Shown here piece after piece: positions 29,545 to 37,944 of a DNA stretch of 64,000 bases; positions within the stretch are counted from its first letter, which is position 1; the number at the start of each line of letters is the position of its first letter. Both the position numbers and the translations under genes were made by a program. This DNA is from RI-231 sp041394905 (GTDB taxonomy: Bacteria; Acidobacteriota; Terriglobia; Bryobacterales; UBA6623). Location of the stretch: positions 124,001-188,000 of the forward strand of contig JAWKHJ010000002.1 in the NCBI GenBank assembly GCA_041394905.1. The letters are read 5' to 3'. The notes under the pieces are model-generated. The model searched no databases. It saw nothing but the letters and a program-made list of their open reading frames with translations, and was not told where the DNA came from.

Positions 29545-30786
29545 ATGACGACTACCCGACGCTTCTGGCTCAAATCGAGCGGCCTCGCGCTGGCCGGCTT
29601 TACCGCCGCGCCTTCGTTCCTGTGCCGCGCCGCGGCGCTCGAAAGCAAGCGCAACCGCATTCTAGTCGCGCTGTTCCAACGCGGGGCCGTTGACGGGCTC
29701 AATATGGTCGCGCCGTACTTCGAGGATCGCTACCACGAACTGCGCCCGAACCTTGCTCTCGCGCGTCCAGGGAAAGGAGATGCCGCAGCGCTGGACCTCG
29801 ACGGCCGCTTCGGATTGCACCCGGCTCTGGAGCCGTTGCTGCCGCATTGGCAAGACAAGTCGCTCGCCATCGTGCACGCCGTGGGCTCGCCGGATGCGAC
29901 GCGCTCCCACTTTGACGCGCAGGACTACATGGAGAGCGGCGTTCCCGGGGACAAGGGCGTGCGGGACGGTTGGCTGAACCGTTACCTCGTCGCGCAGCCG
30001 CAGCCCGAGCCTTCGCCGCTGCGCGCCGTAAGCGTCAGCCCAGCCACGGCTCGTTCGCTCAGCGGCTCGGCCCCCGCGCCGGCGATTGAGCGCGTCCGCG
30101 ACTTCTCGCTGGGCGGTGGACGCCCGCAGGTGAGCAAGGCCTTCGAGGCGCTGTATGGCATGGAAGAGTCCAAGCGCCCCATCGAATCAGAGCTGCAGGA
30201 GGCCAGTCACACCACGTTCGAAGCGCTGCGTCTGGTCGAGCAGGTGCGCGCGAAGCCTTACCGGCCCGCCAACGGGGCAAGCTATCCGCGTGGCCGCACG
30301 GGTCAGCGTCTCGAGCAGATCGCGCAGCTCATCAAGGCGGACGTCGGTCTCGAGATCGCCTTCGCGGATTCGGGCGGCTGGGATACGCATACGAATCAGG
30401 ACATTCAACTCAACAACCTGCTCGGCGAGATGGGCCAAGCGCTCCATGCGTTCTCCCTCGACCTGGGCTCGCGTATGGCGGATGTCCTGGTGCTCACCAT
30501 GTCCGAGTTCGGCCGCACGGCGCGCGAGAACGGCGCCCGTGGCACTGACCACGGCCACGCGAACGCGATGTTCGCCCTCGGAGGCGGGGTCCAGGGCGGC
30601 AAGGTTTATGGGGATTGGCCGGGCTTGAGCGACGAGGAGCTCTACCAGGGCCGAGACCTCGCGCTGACAACCGATTTCCGCGATGTGTTCTCCGAAGCGC
30701 TCGAGCGCCATCTTGGCCTGGGCGGCTCCGGCGCCGTGTTTCCCGGCTACAAATCAGGGGTTCGGCGAGGCTTCCTGGAAGCTTGA
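29545..30786 (+). CDS. DUF1501 family exported protein
   Basis: A 413-residue protein of the DUF1501 family, related to the alkaline phosphatase / sulfatase fold. It carries a Tat-like signal (TTTRRFWLKSSGLALAGFTAAP), implying export in folded form, probably with a bound metal. Core motifs are LVALFQRGAVDGLNMVAPY, DSGGWDTHTNQD, TMSEFGRTARENGARGTDHG and FPGYKSG. It follows the DUF1800 gene by 6 bp and is followed by a tRNA gene. Confidence 0.92.
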   Translation: MTTTRRFWLKSSGLALAGFTAAPSFLCRAAALESKRNRILVALFQRGAVDGLNMVAPYFEDRYHELRPNLALARPGKGDAAALDLDGRFGLHPALEPLLPHWQDKSLAIVHAVGSPDATRSHFDAQDYMESGVPGDKGVRDGWLNRYLVAQPQPEPSPLRAVSVSPATARSLSGSAPAPAIERVRDFSLGGGRPQVSKAFEALYGMEESKRPIESELQEASHTTFEALRLVEQVRAKPYRPANGASYPRGRTGQRLEQIAQLIKADVGLEIAFADSGGWDTHTNQDIQLNNLLGEMGQALHAFSLDLGSRMADVLVLTMSEFGRTARENGARGTDHGHANAMFALGGGVQGGKVYGDWPGLSDEELYQGRDLALTTDFRDVFSEALERHLGLGGSGAVFPGYKSGVRRGFLEA

Positions 30787-30835
30787 TCTTTGTGTTAGCC
30801 TGAGCGTGAAGCAATTTGGCTTCGACCTGCCCCGC

Positions 30836-30929
<94 letters not shown>

Positions 30930-30942
30930 GTTTCCCTCCCTG

Positions 30943-31704
30943 TCAGTACGGTCCCAGCACCGCGTGGCGGCATCTTCGGAGTGCGCGTCGGCCCAGCAGG
31001 TAGGCGCTCCCGCTACGCCGGAAGAGCCGGCGAAACCACTCCGGGTTGCGCAGGTAGTAGACGTCGATCCGCTCCAGGCTTTCGCGTTGTGAGGCGTCGG
31101 TGAGATAACCCATCCGCGTCGAGCAGGCGAGATCGAAGCTCTCCGCTACGATCTCCCGCAGCGCCCGCGACTCGACGCCGTAGGGATAGGCGAACGTCGT
31201 CACTTCTTCGCCGATGCGGTCCTCGATGCGCTTCTTCGATTCGAGAATTTCCGCTCGCGCCCGTTCCAGGGGGATCGCCGTCAGCGGCGGGTGGGTCATC
31301 GTGTGCGCGCCGAATTGGATGCCGAGCCGGTGCAATTCCTGCACGCGCGACCAGCATAGGATTTCGCGCGATTGGAACGATGGGGGCTGGCCGCCCCATT
31401 CGCTCACACCGCCGCAGCAGCCTGCGGTCAGGAACACTGTCGCGCGCGAGTTGTAGTCAGCCAAGGCGGGGAAGGCCTGGGTGTAGAAGTTCGCGAAGCC
31501 ATCGTCGAAGGTCAGCGAGACGGCGGGATGGCCGGGCTCGAGCCCGTCACCGGCTAGGAGGCGCTGCGGTGTGACGGCGGGAATGCCGCGGTCGAACAGG
31601 ATGCGCATTTGCAGCCGAAACGTCTCGGGGCGCAACGAGATCACCGAGCCCGAGTCATCGAGCGAGTGGTACATCAGGATGGCGCGGTAGGGGTGTGTTC
31701 CCAT
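30943..31704 (-). CDS. Polysaccharide deacetylase (NodB-like) family protein
   Basis: A 253-residue carbohydrate esterase 4 family protein. The NodB motifs are visible: ILMYHSL at the start, TFDDG with Asp67 and Asp68, and the metal-binding HTMTH (His134, His138), then YPYG. Such enzymes remove N-acetyl groups from polysaccharides such as peptidoglycan or exopolysaccharide. No signal peptide is seen with the chosen ATG; the longer open frame upstream is Arg/Pro-rich and probably not translated. The C-terminus is basic. It is divergent from the GT39-like membrane protein gene, which may share the pathway. Confidence 0.86.
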   Translation of the reverse strand: MGTHPYRAILMYHSLDDSGSVISLRPETFRLQMRILFDRGIPAVTPQRLLAGDGLEPGHPAVSLTFDDGFANFYTQAFPALADYNSRATVFLTAGCCGGVSEWGGQPPSFQSREILCWSRVQELHRLGIQFGAHTMTHPPLTAIPLERARAEILESKKRIEDRIGEEVTTFAYPYGVESRALREIVAESFDLACSTRMGYLTDASQRESLERIDVYYLRNPEWFRRLFRRSGSAYLLGRRALRRCRHAVLGPY

Positions 31705-31813
31705 CGTCGGCTGCGGCCCGGCAAAAGCCCCACTCTCTGCAAGATAGCCGATCTTCGAGGGCCTCGGGGCGGAGCCGGGCCGACGGCGGATTGGGTCTGC
31801 TAGGATCGTTCGC

Positions 31814-33995
31814 TTGGAGTTTCGCGCGCGTTGGCCGTGGTCGCTCGCCCCGAGCCTTTGGATCGCCTGGGCCGGTGTGTGCATGGCGGTCACGGTCTTT
31901 GCGTTCCGCACCAATCTGGACGCGTTTTGGACGCCCGGGCCCGCCTTCCATACCGCTATCCTCGTTGCGCTGCCGCTTGCCGTCGGAGCTTGCGCGCTCT
32001 ACTGCCGGTTGCGCTCGGCGCGAATGCGGCGTGCGGAGCTACCGTTGCTAGCGCTGGTTGTCCTAGCGCCGGCGCTGAGTTACGCGCCGTTGGGTCTGTT
32101 GGTCGTGGCCTGGATCGCAGCCGCCGCGGTCGCCACAGGCGAAGCAGCGCTAGCTTGGCTCGAGGTTGAGACACAAGGCAGCGCCGAACGGCTGGTCCTT
32201 GGCCGCGGGTACGGGCCTCGCCGCGCTGATCGCATCGCTGACCGTGCTCGGCTTCGCGGGCCTGTATTACCCTCTGACGTTCGTCCTTTTGCTGTCCTTT
32301 CTGAGCTTGTGGTGGCGGTCGCGGCTGGCTGAGGCCATCGCCGTTTGGAAGGCTGCGCCGGTCCGCTGGGCGGAAGACCCGGATACGGCGTCGGCCCTGA
32401 CCGGGGCGACGGTGTTCTTCTCGGCGGCCTTCCTGGCCATTGCGGCGATGCTGGCTTTGGCGCCGTCGGTGGCGCACGACTCGCTGATGATGCATTTGCC
32501 GGCGGCGCGGCACTACGCGATGACGGGCGGGCTCGAGCCGCTGCCGGGCCAGCCCTACTCGTTCTACCCGCAAGGCGCGGAGACGGTGATGGCCGCGGCG
32601 TACTCGCTGGGCGGACAGCCCGCGGTGCAGCTCGTCCATCCGCTGTTTTTTGCGCTGGCGCTGGGGGCGGTCTTCGCGCTCGCGCGCCGGCTGGGCGCCG
32701 GGCGCGGGGCGTCGCTGTTTGCGGCGGCGCTGCTGCTCGCCACCCCGTTCGCGCTCTGGGACGGCTCGGTCATCAAGAACGACTTCGCGGTCGCGGCCTT
32801 GCAACTGCTCGCACTGCTTTGCGCCGTGGGAGAGCCGGCCGGCAAGGGACGCTTGCGGCTGGGTGTGGTCCTGCTGGCCACGAGCCTAGCGGTCAAGCAG
32901 ACGGCGGTGTTCGGGATCGCTGCGATTGGGCCGGTGTTGCTGTGGCGTGTGCGCCATCGCCCGGGGGCCCTGCGCGAGGCGGCGTTGTGGGCGGCGATTG
33001 GGGTTCTAGTCCCCATCGGCTGGCCGCTGCGGTCCCTTTTTGTAACCGGCAATCCGCTCTACCCGGAGGAGTTTGGCCGCTTGGTCGGACGCGTCTCGCC
33101 GGAGCTCGGCTCGGGGGAGGCGTGGATCGGCGTGCCGGTCTGGGCGACGCCTTGGGTTACGACCTTCGACGGGCAGCGGTTGTTCGAGTCGCCGACGGAT
33201 AATCCGCTGGGCTTCTTTCTGCTCTTCTCGCTGCCGGTTTGGCTCGCGATTGGGCGGCGGCGGCCGAGTGACGCCTCACACTTGGCGGGCGTCGCGGCGC
33301 TGACCTACTTTTTGGCATGGAACGCCGTGTTCCCCTTTCTGCGTTACGCGATTGCACTGGCCGGGATTCTCTACGCGCTGGCCGGCATACGCTTCGACGC
33401 GCTCTACCGGTTGGGCGGTCCGGCCGTGCGCGTCGTCGCTTGGGGGTTGGCGGTTTACAACTTCGCCTTCTGCCTGCTGCCGACGATGATCGTGTCGCTC
33501 AATGGGCCGCAGTTGCTCTACTTCGCGGGCAAGATCGATAGGGACGAATATCTGCGCCGCGCGCTCGCGCCTTACGCGGCGATGGAACGCGTGGCAAGCG
33601 CTGGGCCGCACGATTGCATCCTGGGGGCCTGGGTGACCACGGCCGGGTACGCTCCCTATCCGGCGGCTTTCCATACGGTTTACCCCAAGAGCCGTTTGCT
33701 CGTTCCGGAGGCGGCCGCGCAGATCGCCGATGAGCTCGAGGAGCGGCCGTACCGTTTTCTGATCGCGCCGGACGAGCCGCGGGCGCGGGCGACGCTTCAC
33801 GATCTGCCGTCCGACTATGCCTATGAGCAGGACTTCTCCGACGGGCGCTATTTGGTCTACCGTCTGACGCCGCCGGCCCGCCTGGACGGCATCGACTGCT
33901 CGGGGCCCCGCGAGTACGATACCGTACGGGAAAGCGCCCGGGCGCTTTCCCCGGGCTTGGTTCATGAAAAAAGACGACGTCTTTCTCGCCCCTGA
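31814..33995 (+). CDS. GT39/ArnT-like membrane glycosyltransferase, one frameshift
   Basis: A polytopic membrane protein of about 725 residues resembling the dolichyl-phosphate-mannose / ArnT glycosyltransferase superfamily: many hydrophobic segments, AHDSLMMHLPAARHYA and GGLEPLPGQPYSFYPQGAET in the first periplasmic loop, WDGSVIKNDFAVAALQ, and a soluble C-terminal domain. It would move a lipid-linked sugar to a periplasmic acceptor. The frame changes once near 32200, where LVLGRGYG in one frame continues as AAGTGLAALIASL in the next. Its last codons overlap the cmoA start by 32 bp; the Arg-rich tail (HEKRRRLSRP) may be extra. Confidence 0.7.
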
Positions 33996-34722
33996 ATCCC
34001 GCTCGAGCGACTTTGCTTTCGACGAGCGCGTGGCTCAGGTGTTCGACGACATGGTGGGCCGCAGCGTGCCCTTCTACGCCGAGCAGCAACGCATGATTTG
34101 CGAGCTGGCGCGGACGTTCTGGAAGCCGGGGACGAAGGTTTACGACCTTGGCGCATCGACGGCGACGACGCTGTCGGCGCTCGCGACGGTGCTGCCGGAA
34201 GAAGCGCATCTGGTGGGGTATGACAACTCCGAGGCGATGCTCGAGCGGGGGCGCGAGAAGCTGCGCGAGCAGAAGCTCGATGGCCGCGTGGAGCTGCGCA
34301 CGGCGGACCTGAACGAAGCCGTGACGTCGCTGCCGCTCGACGGCGCCGGCGTCGTGCTGATGTGCTGGACGTTGCAGTTCATCCGTCCGCTGCACCGCGA
34401 TCACCTGCTGCGCCACATCTACGATTCGCTGGCCGAGGATGGCGCGCTGATCGTGGCGGAGAAGGTGTTGAGCAACCGCGGGTCGGTCAACCGCTTCTTC
34501 ATCGACTTTTATTACGACTACAAACGACGGATGGGCTATAGCGACGTGGAGATCAGCCGCAAGCGCGAAGCGCTCGAAAACGTGATGATTCCGTACCGCA
34601 TCGACGAGAACCTGGAGCTGTTCCGGCGTTCGGGGTTTGAGATTGTCGAGACGTATTTTCAGTGGTACAACTTTGCCGGGTTCTTGTGCGTGAAGAAGGC
34701 GGGGCTGCGGTCGGCGGGCTAG
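33964..34722 (+). CDS. cmoA: Carboxy-S-adenosyl-L-methionine synthase CmoA
   Basis: A 252-residue class I methyltransferase-fold enzyme that makes carboxy-SAM from SAM and prephenate for wobble uridine modification (cmo5U) of tRNA. It aligns well with CmoA: FDERVAQVFDDMVGRSVPFY, KVYDLGASTATTL (SAM site), VLMCWTLQFIRPLHRDHLL and GYSDVEISRKREALENVM. The partner CmoB is not in the window. It overlaps the preceding membrane-protein gene, so it may be co-transcribed, and a hairpin follows the stop. Confidence 0.92.
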   Translation: MKKDDVFLAPESRSSDFAFDERVAQVFDDMVGRSVPFYAEQQRMICELARTFWKPGTKVYDLGASTATTLSALATVLPEEAHLVGYDNSEAMLERGREKLREQKLDGRVELRTADLNEAVTSLPLDGAGVVLMCWTLQFIRPLHRDHLLRHIYDSLAEDGALIVAEKVLSNRGSVNRFFIDFYYDYKRRMGYSDVEISRKREALENVMIPYRIDENLELFRRSGFEIVETYFQWYNFAGFLCVKKAGLRSAG

Positions 34723-34740
34723 GGATCGCGCAGCTCAGTC

Positions 34741-34759
34741 CCCCGCATTCCATGCGGGG
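34741..34759 (+). terminator. Hairpin after cmoA, possible terminator
   Basis: CCCCGCAT and ATGCGGGG form a perfect 8-bp stem with a three-base loop, 18 bp after the cmoA stop codon. The following bases contain only a short T tract (GTTTCC), so termination is likely but not certain. Confidence 0.45.
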
Positions 34760-34842
34760 CTGTTTCCTGCACAGCCCCTTTCAAGGGCTGGTACGCTCTC
34801 GCCTGCGGCGAATCGCTGCTAGCGCGCTAGCATGGCAGTACG

Positions 34843-36375
34843 ATGCTGACGCGCAGGGACTTTCTCGCCGCTTCCGCCGCGGTTTCGGCTTCGGCGCTGC
34901 TTGCGGCCGAACGCAGCGATCGCGACAAGCTGGCTGAGCTTGCGCTCTCGGCCGCCAAGAAGGCTGGGGCGGACTACGCCGACGTGCGCATCAGCCGCTA
35001 CGACAACCAGGGCGTATTCACGCGCGAGCGCCAAGTCCAAAACATCGTCTCTTCGTCGAGCTATGGCTACGGCGTGCGCGTGCTCAAGAACGGTGCTTGG
35101 GGCTTTTCCGCTTCGAACGATTTTCGCGAGGAGACGGTGCGGCGCATCGTGGCCCAAGCGATCGACATCGCCGAGGCGAACGCGAAGATCCAGTCGAGTC
35201 CGGTGCGCTTGGCGCCGCTGAAGGCCTACACGGCCAAGTGGAAGTCGGCTTACGAGATCGACCCGTTCACGATTCCGGTGGAGCGCAAGGCCGATCTGCT
35301 GATTGAGGCGAACGAGGCGGCGCTGGGCGTGAAGGGCGTGAGCTTCGTTTCGAGCGCGCTCCAGGCGGTACGCGAGGATCGCTACTTCGCTTCGAGCTTG
35401 GGGTCGCGCATCGAGCAGGACATCGTCCGCTCGAACGGCGGGTTCTCGGTGACGGCGGTCGACCGGGCCAAAGGCGATGCGCAGTCGCGCGACTCGCTGA
35501 TGTCGCCGGTGCAGCGCGGCTGGGAAGCGATCGAGGAGTACCCCCTGGTCGAAGAAGCCCGGCAGGCAGGGGAAGAAGCTGTGGAGAAGCTCAAGGCGCC
35601 GTCGGTGGAGCCCGGGGCCTATGACTTGCTGCTGCACCCGACGCACCTGTGGCTGACGATCCACGAGAGCTGTGGCCATCCCACCGAGCTCGACCGCGCG
35701 CTGGGCTACGAGGCGAATTACGCCGGGACGAGCTTCCTGACGCCGGACAAGCTAGGCAAGTTCCGCTACGGTTCGAAGTGGGTGAACATGGTGGCCGATC
35801 GGACCCAGCCGCACGGCCTTGCCACCGTCGCTTACGACGATGACGGCGCGCCGGCCGAGCGGTGGCCTCTCATCAAAGAAGGCGTCTTCGTGGACTATCA
35901 GACGACTCGCGAGCAGGCCGGGCTGGTCGAAGGCGTCGGGCCGCACGCTTGCTCGCACGCCGACTCGTGGTCGAGCGTGGTGTTCCAGCGGATGCCGAAC
36001 GTGTCGCTCGACCCGATGGACAGCAAGCTCACCGAGGACGAACTGATGGCGGACATCAAGAACGGCATTTTGATCTTGGGCCGGGGGAGCTTTTCGATCG
36101 ACCAGCAGCGATATAACTTCCAGTTCGGCGGCCAACTCTTCTGGGAGATCAAGAACGGCAAGAAGACGCGGATGTTGCGCGACGTGGCCTACCAGTCGAG
36201 GACGCCGGAGTTTTGGAACGCCTGCGACGGCGTAGCCAGCCGCAAGGAGTATCTGCTCGGCGGGTCGTTCAACGACGGCAAGGGCGAGCCGCCGCAGTCG
36301 AATGCGGTCAGCCACGGCTGCTCTCCTACGCGCTTTCGCGGCATCAACGTGATCAACACCGGGAGGGACGCATGA
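34843..36375 (+). CDS. tldD: TldD-type metalloprotease with Tat-like signal
   Basis: A 510-residue TldD, catalytic half of the TldD/TldE (PmbA) heterodimeric protease. The zinc site is in IHESCGHPTELD, and the domain ends CSPTRFRGINVINT as in other TldD proteins. Unlike the usual cytosolic form it begins LTRRDFLAASAAVSASALLAAE, a twin-arginine-like signal sequence, which implies transport of the folded protein across the membrane. It overlaps the pmbA start in ATGA, so both are translated together. Family members degrade unfolded peptides and process some peptide natural products; the role of an exported form is unknown. Confidence 0.92.
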   Translation: MLTRRDFLAASAAVSASALLAAERSDRDKLAELALSAAKKAGADYADVRISRYDNQGVFTRERQVQNIVSSSSYGYGVRVLKNGAWGFSASNDFREETVRRIVAQAIDIAEANAKIQSSPVRLAPLKAYTAKWKSAYEIDPFTIPVERKADLLIEANEAALGVKGVSFVSSALQAVREDRYFASSLGSRIEQDIVRSNGGFSVTAVDRAKGDAQSRDSLMSPVQRGWEAIEEYPLVEEARQAGEEAVEKLKAPSVEPGAYDLLLHPTHLWLTIHESCGHPTELDRALGYEANYAGTSFLTPDKLGKFRYGSKWVNMVADRTQPHGLATVAYDDDGAPAERWPLIKEGVFVDYQTTREQAGLVEGVGPHACSHADSWSSVVFQRMPNVSLDPMDSKLTEDELMADIKNGILILGRGSFSIDQQRYNFQFGGQLFWEIKNGKKTRMLRDVAYQSRTPEFWNACDGVASRKEYLLGGSFNDGKGEPPQSNAVSHGCSPTRFRGINVINTGRDA

Positions 36376-37724
36376 CCCGCGAGGAGGCGCTTGAGCTGAC
36401 CGAGAAGGCGCTCGAAGCGGCGAAGGTTCCTGAGGTGGAGATTCGCCTCGCCTCGCGCAAGCACGGGTTTTTGCGGTTTGCGCGCAATGCGCCGACGACG
36501 AGCGGGCTGACCGAAGCCGGAGGCGCGACGGTCACGGCCTGGAAGGGCAAGCGCAAGGCGACTGTCGCCGGCAGCGTGGATCTCGCCAACCCGGAGAACG
36601 CGCTGGCGGAGATGCGCCGGCTGATCGGCGAAGCCGAGACATCCGCCGCGCTTTCGCCCGAGGATCGGGAGTACATGCCGCTGCTCGGGCCGCAGGAGTA
36701 CGCCCCGATCGACGCCTGGGACGCGGATACGGCCGAGATGTCGGCGGCGCGCCGCGCAGGCGCGGTGGCCGACGCGATCGGCGTGGCGAAGCAGAAGAAG
36801 GTGATCGCCGCCGGGTTCTTCGAGAACGTGGGGGAGGAAGAGGCGCTGGCGAACTCAGCCGGGCTGTTCGGCTACCACCGAGGAAGCGTCGCTACGTTTT
36901 CGCTCACGGCGCGCACACCCGACGACCGCGGATCGGGCTACACGGCGGTGAGCTCTCACCGCGTGGGCGGGTTGGACTTCAAGGAGACCGCGGCGATTGC
37001 GTCGAAGAAGGCGGTCGACTCGCGCGGCGGCCGTGACATCGACCCTGCCGCCTACCCGACGATCCTCGAGCCGCAGGCGGTCGCGGACATCATCGGCAAC
37101 ACGTTGCCGAGGGTGCTGGGGGCGCGGCCGGCGGACGAGGGTCGCAGCGTGTTCGCCGCGCCGGAGGGCAAAACGCGTCTCGGCGAGCGCATCTTCGACC
37201 CGCGGGTGAACATCTACGCCGACCCTGGGCACGCGCTCATCCCCTCCAGCCCGATCGGCCCGGAGGGCTATCCCATCCGCAAAGCCGACTTCGTGCGCGA
37301 AGGCGTGCTGAAGAACCTGATCTACTCGCGCTACTGGGCGGACAAGCACGAGACCAAGCCGGGGCCGTTCCTGAGCAACCTCGTCTTCGACGGCTCGAGC
37401 ACCCCGCTGGCGAAGCTGATCGCCGAGACCGAGCGCGGCGTCTTGGTGACCCGGCTGTGGTATATCCGTTCCGTCGACCCGCAGCAAGCCTTGTTCACCG
37501 GCCTCACCCGCGACGGATTGTTCTGGATCGAAGACGGCAAGATCCGGCATCCGCTGAAGAATCTGCGCTTCAACGAGAGCCCTTACCGGCTGCTGCAACA
37601 GGTCGAGGCTCTGGGCCAGACTCAGCCGGTCGTCGCCGGCGAGCGCTACCAGGACTTCCGGATGCTGTTGCCGGCGCTCAAAGTTAGACAGTTCCGGTTC
37701 ACTTCGGTCTCGGATGCGGTCTGA
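36372..37724 (+). CDS. pmbA: PmbA/TldE family protein, partner of TldD
   Basis: A 450-residue TldD/PmbA family protein. The N-terminal domain starts EEALELTEKALEAAK; the C-terminal part has LIPSSPIGPEGYPIRKADF and GVLVTRLWYIRSVDPQQALFTGLTRDGLFWIEDG, typical of the PmbA/TldE half, which lacks the HEXXXH zinc site. The ATG lies in the four-base overlap with the tldD stop. No signal peptide is present, in contrast to TldD, so if the complex is exported this subunit would have to ride along with TldD. Confidence 0.9.
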   Translation: MTREEALELTEKALEAAKVPEVEIRLASRKHGFLRFARNAPTTSGLTEAGGATVTAWKGKRKATVAGSVDLANPENALAEMRRLIGEAETSAALSPEDREYMPLLGPQEYAPIDAWDADTAEMSAARRAGAVADAIGVAKQKKVIAAGFFENVGEEEALANSAGLFGYHRGSVATFSLTARTPDDRGSGYTAVSSHRVGGLDFKETAAIASKKAVDSRGGRDIDPAAYPTILEPQAVADIIGNTLPRVLGARPADEGRSVFAAPEGKTRLGERIFDPRVNIYADPGHALIPSSPIGPEGYPIRKADFVREGVLKNLIYSRYWADKHETKPGPFLSNLVFDGSSTPLAKLIAETERGVLVTRLWYIRSVDPQQALFTGLTRDGLFWIEDGKIRHPLKNLRFNESPYRLLQQVEALGQTQPVVAGERYQDFRMLLPALKVRQFRFTSVSDAV

Positions 37725-37944
37725 GCGAGGCGTTTTGGGGCGTGGAGAACCCTTGTTGCATCTCAACTCGTCGGAAAAAGCGCCGATGTGCCAAAGTGAG
37801 GGTAACGGTCGGCCTCCAAACTCCGACCTGTTTCTAGGGCAATGAGCTGGTTGACCCCTGGAGCGTCCAGTGCTCTGATGGGCTGTAGACATTAAGATTT
37901 GAGGCGACCCGGCGGACTTCAGCGTCCCCCGGGTCTTTCGGCGC

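Noticed and set aside
32345..33202. Plus-strand open frame of 285 codons inside the membrane glycosyltransferase
   Set aside because: Gly/Ala/Arg-rich shifted reading of the same strand; the hydrophobic frame is the real one.
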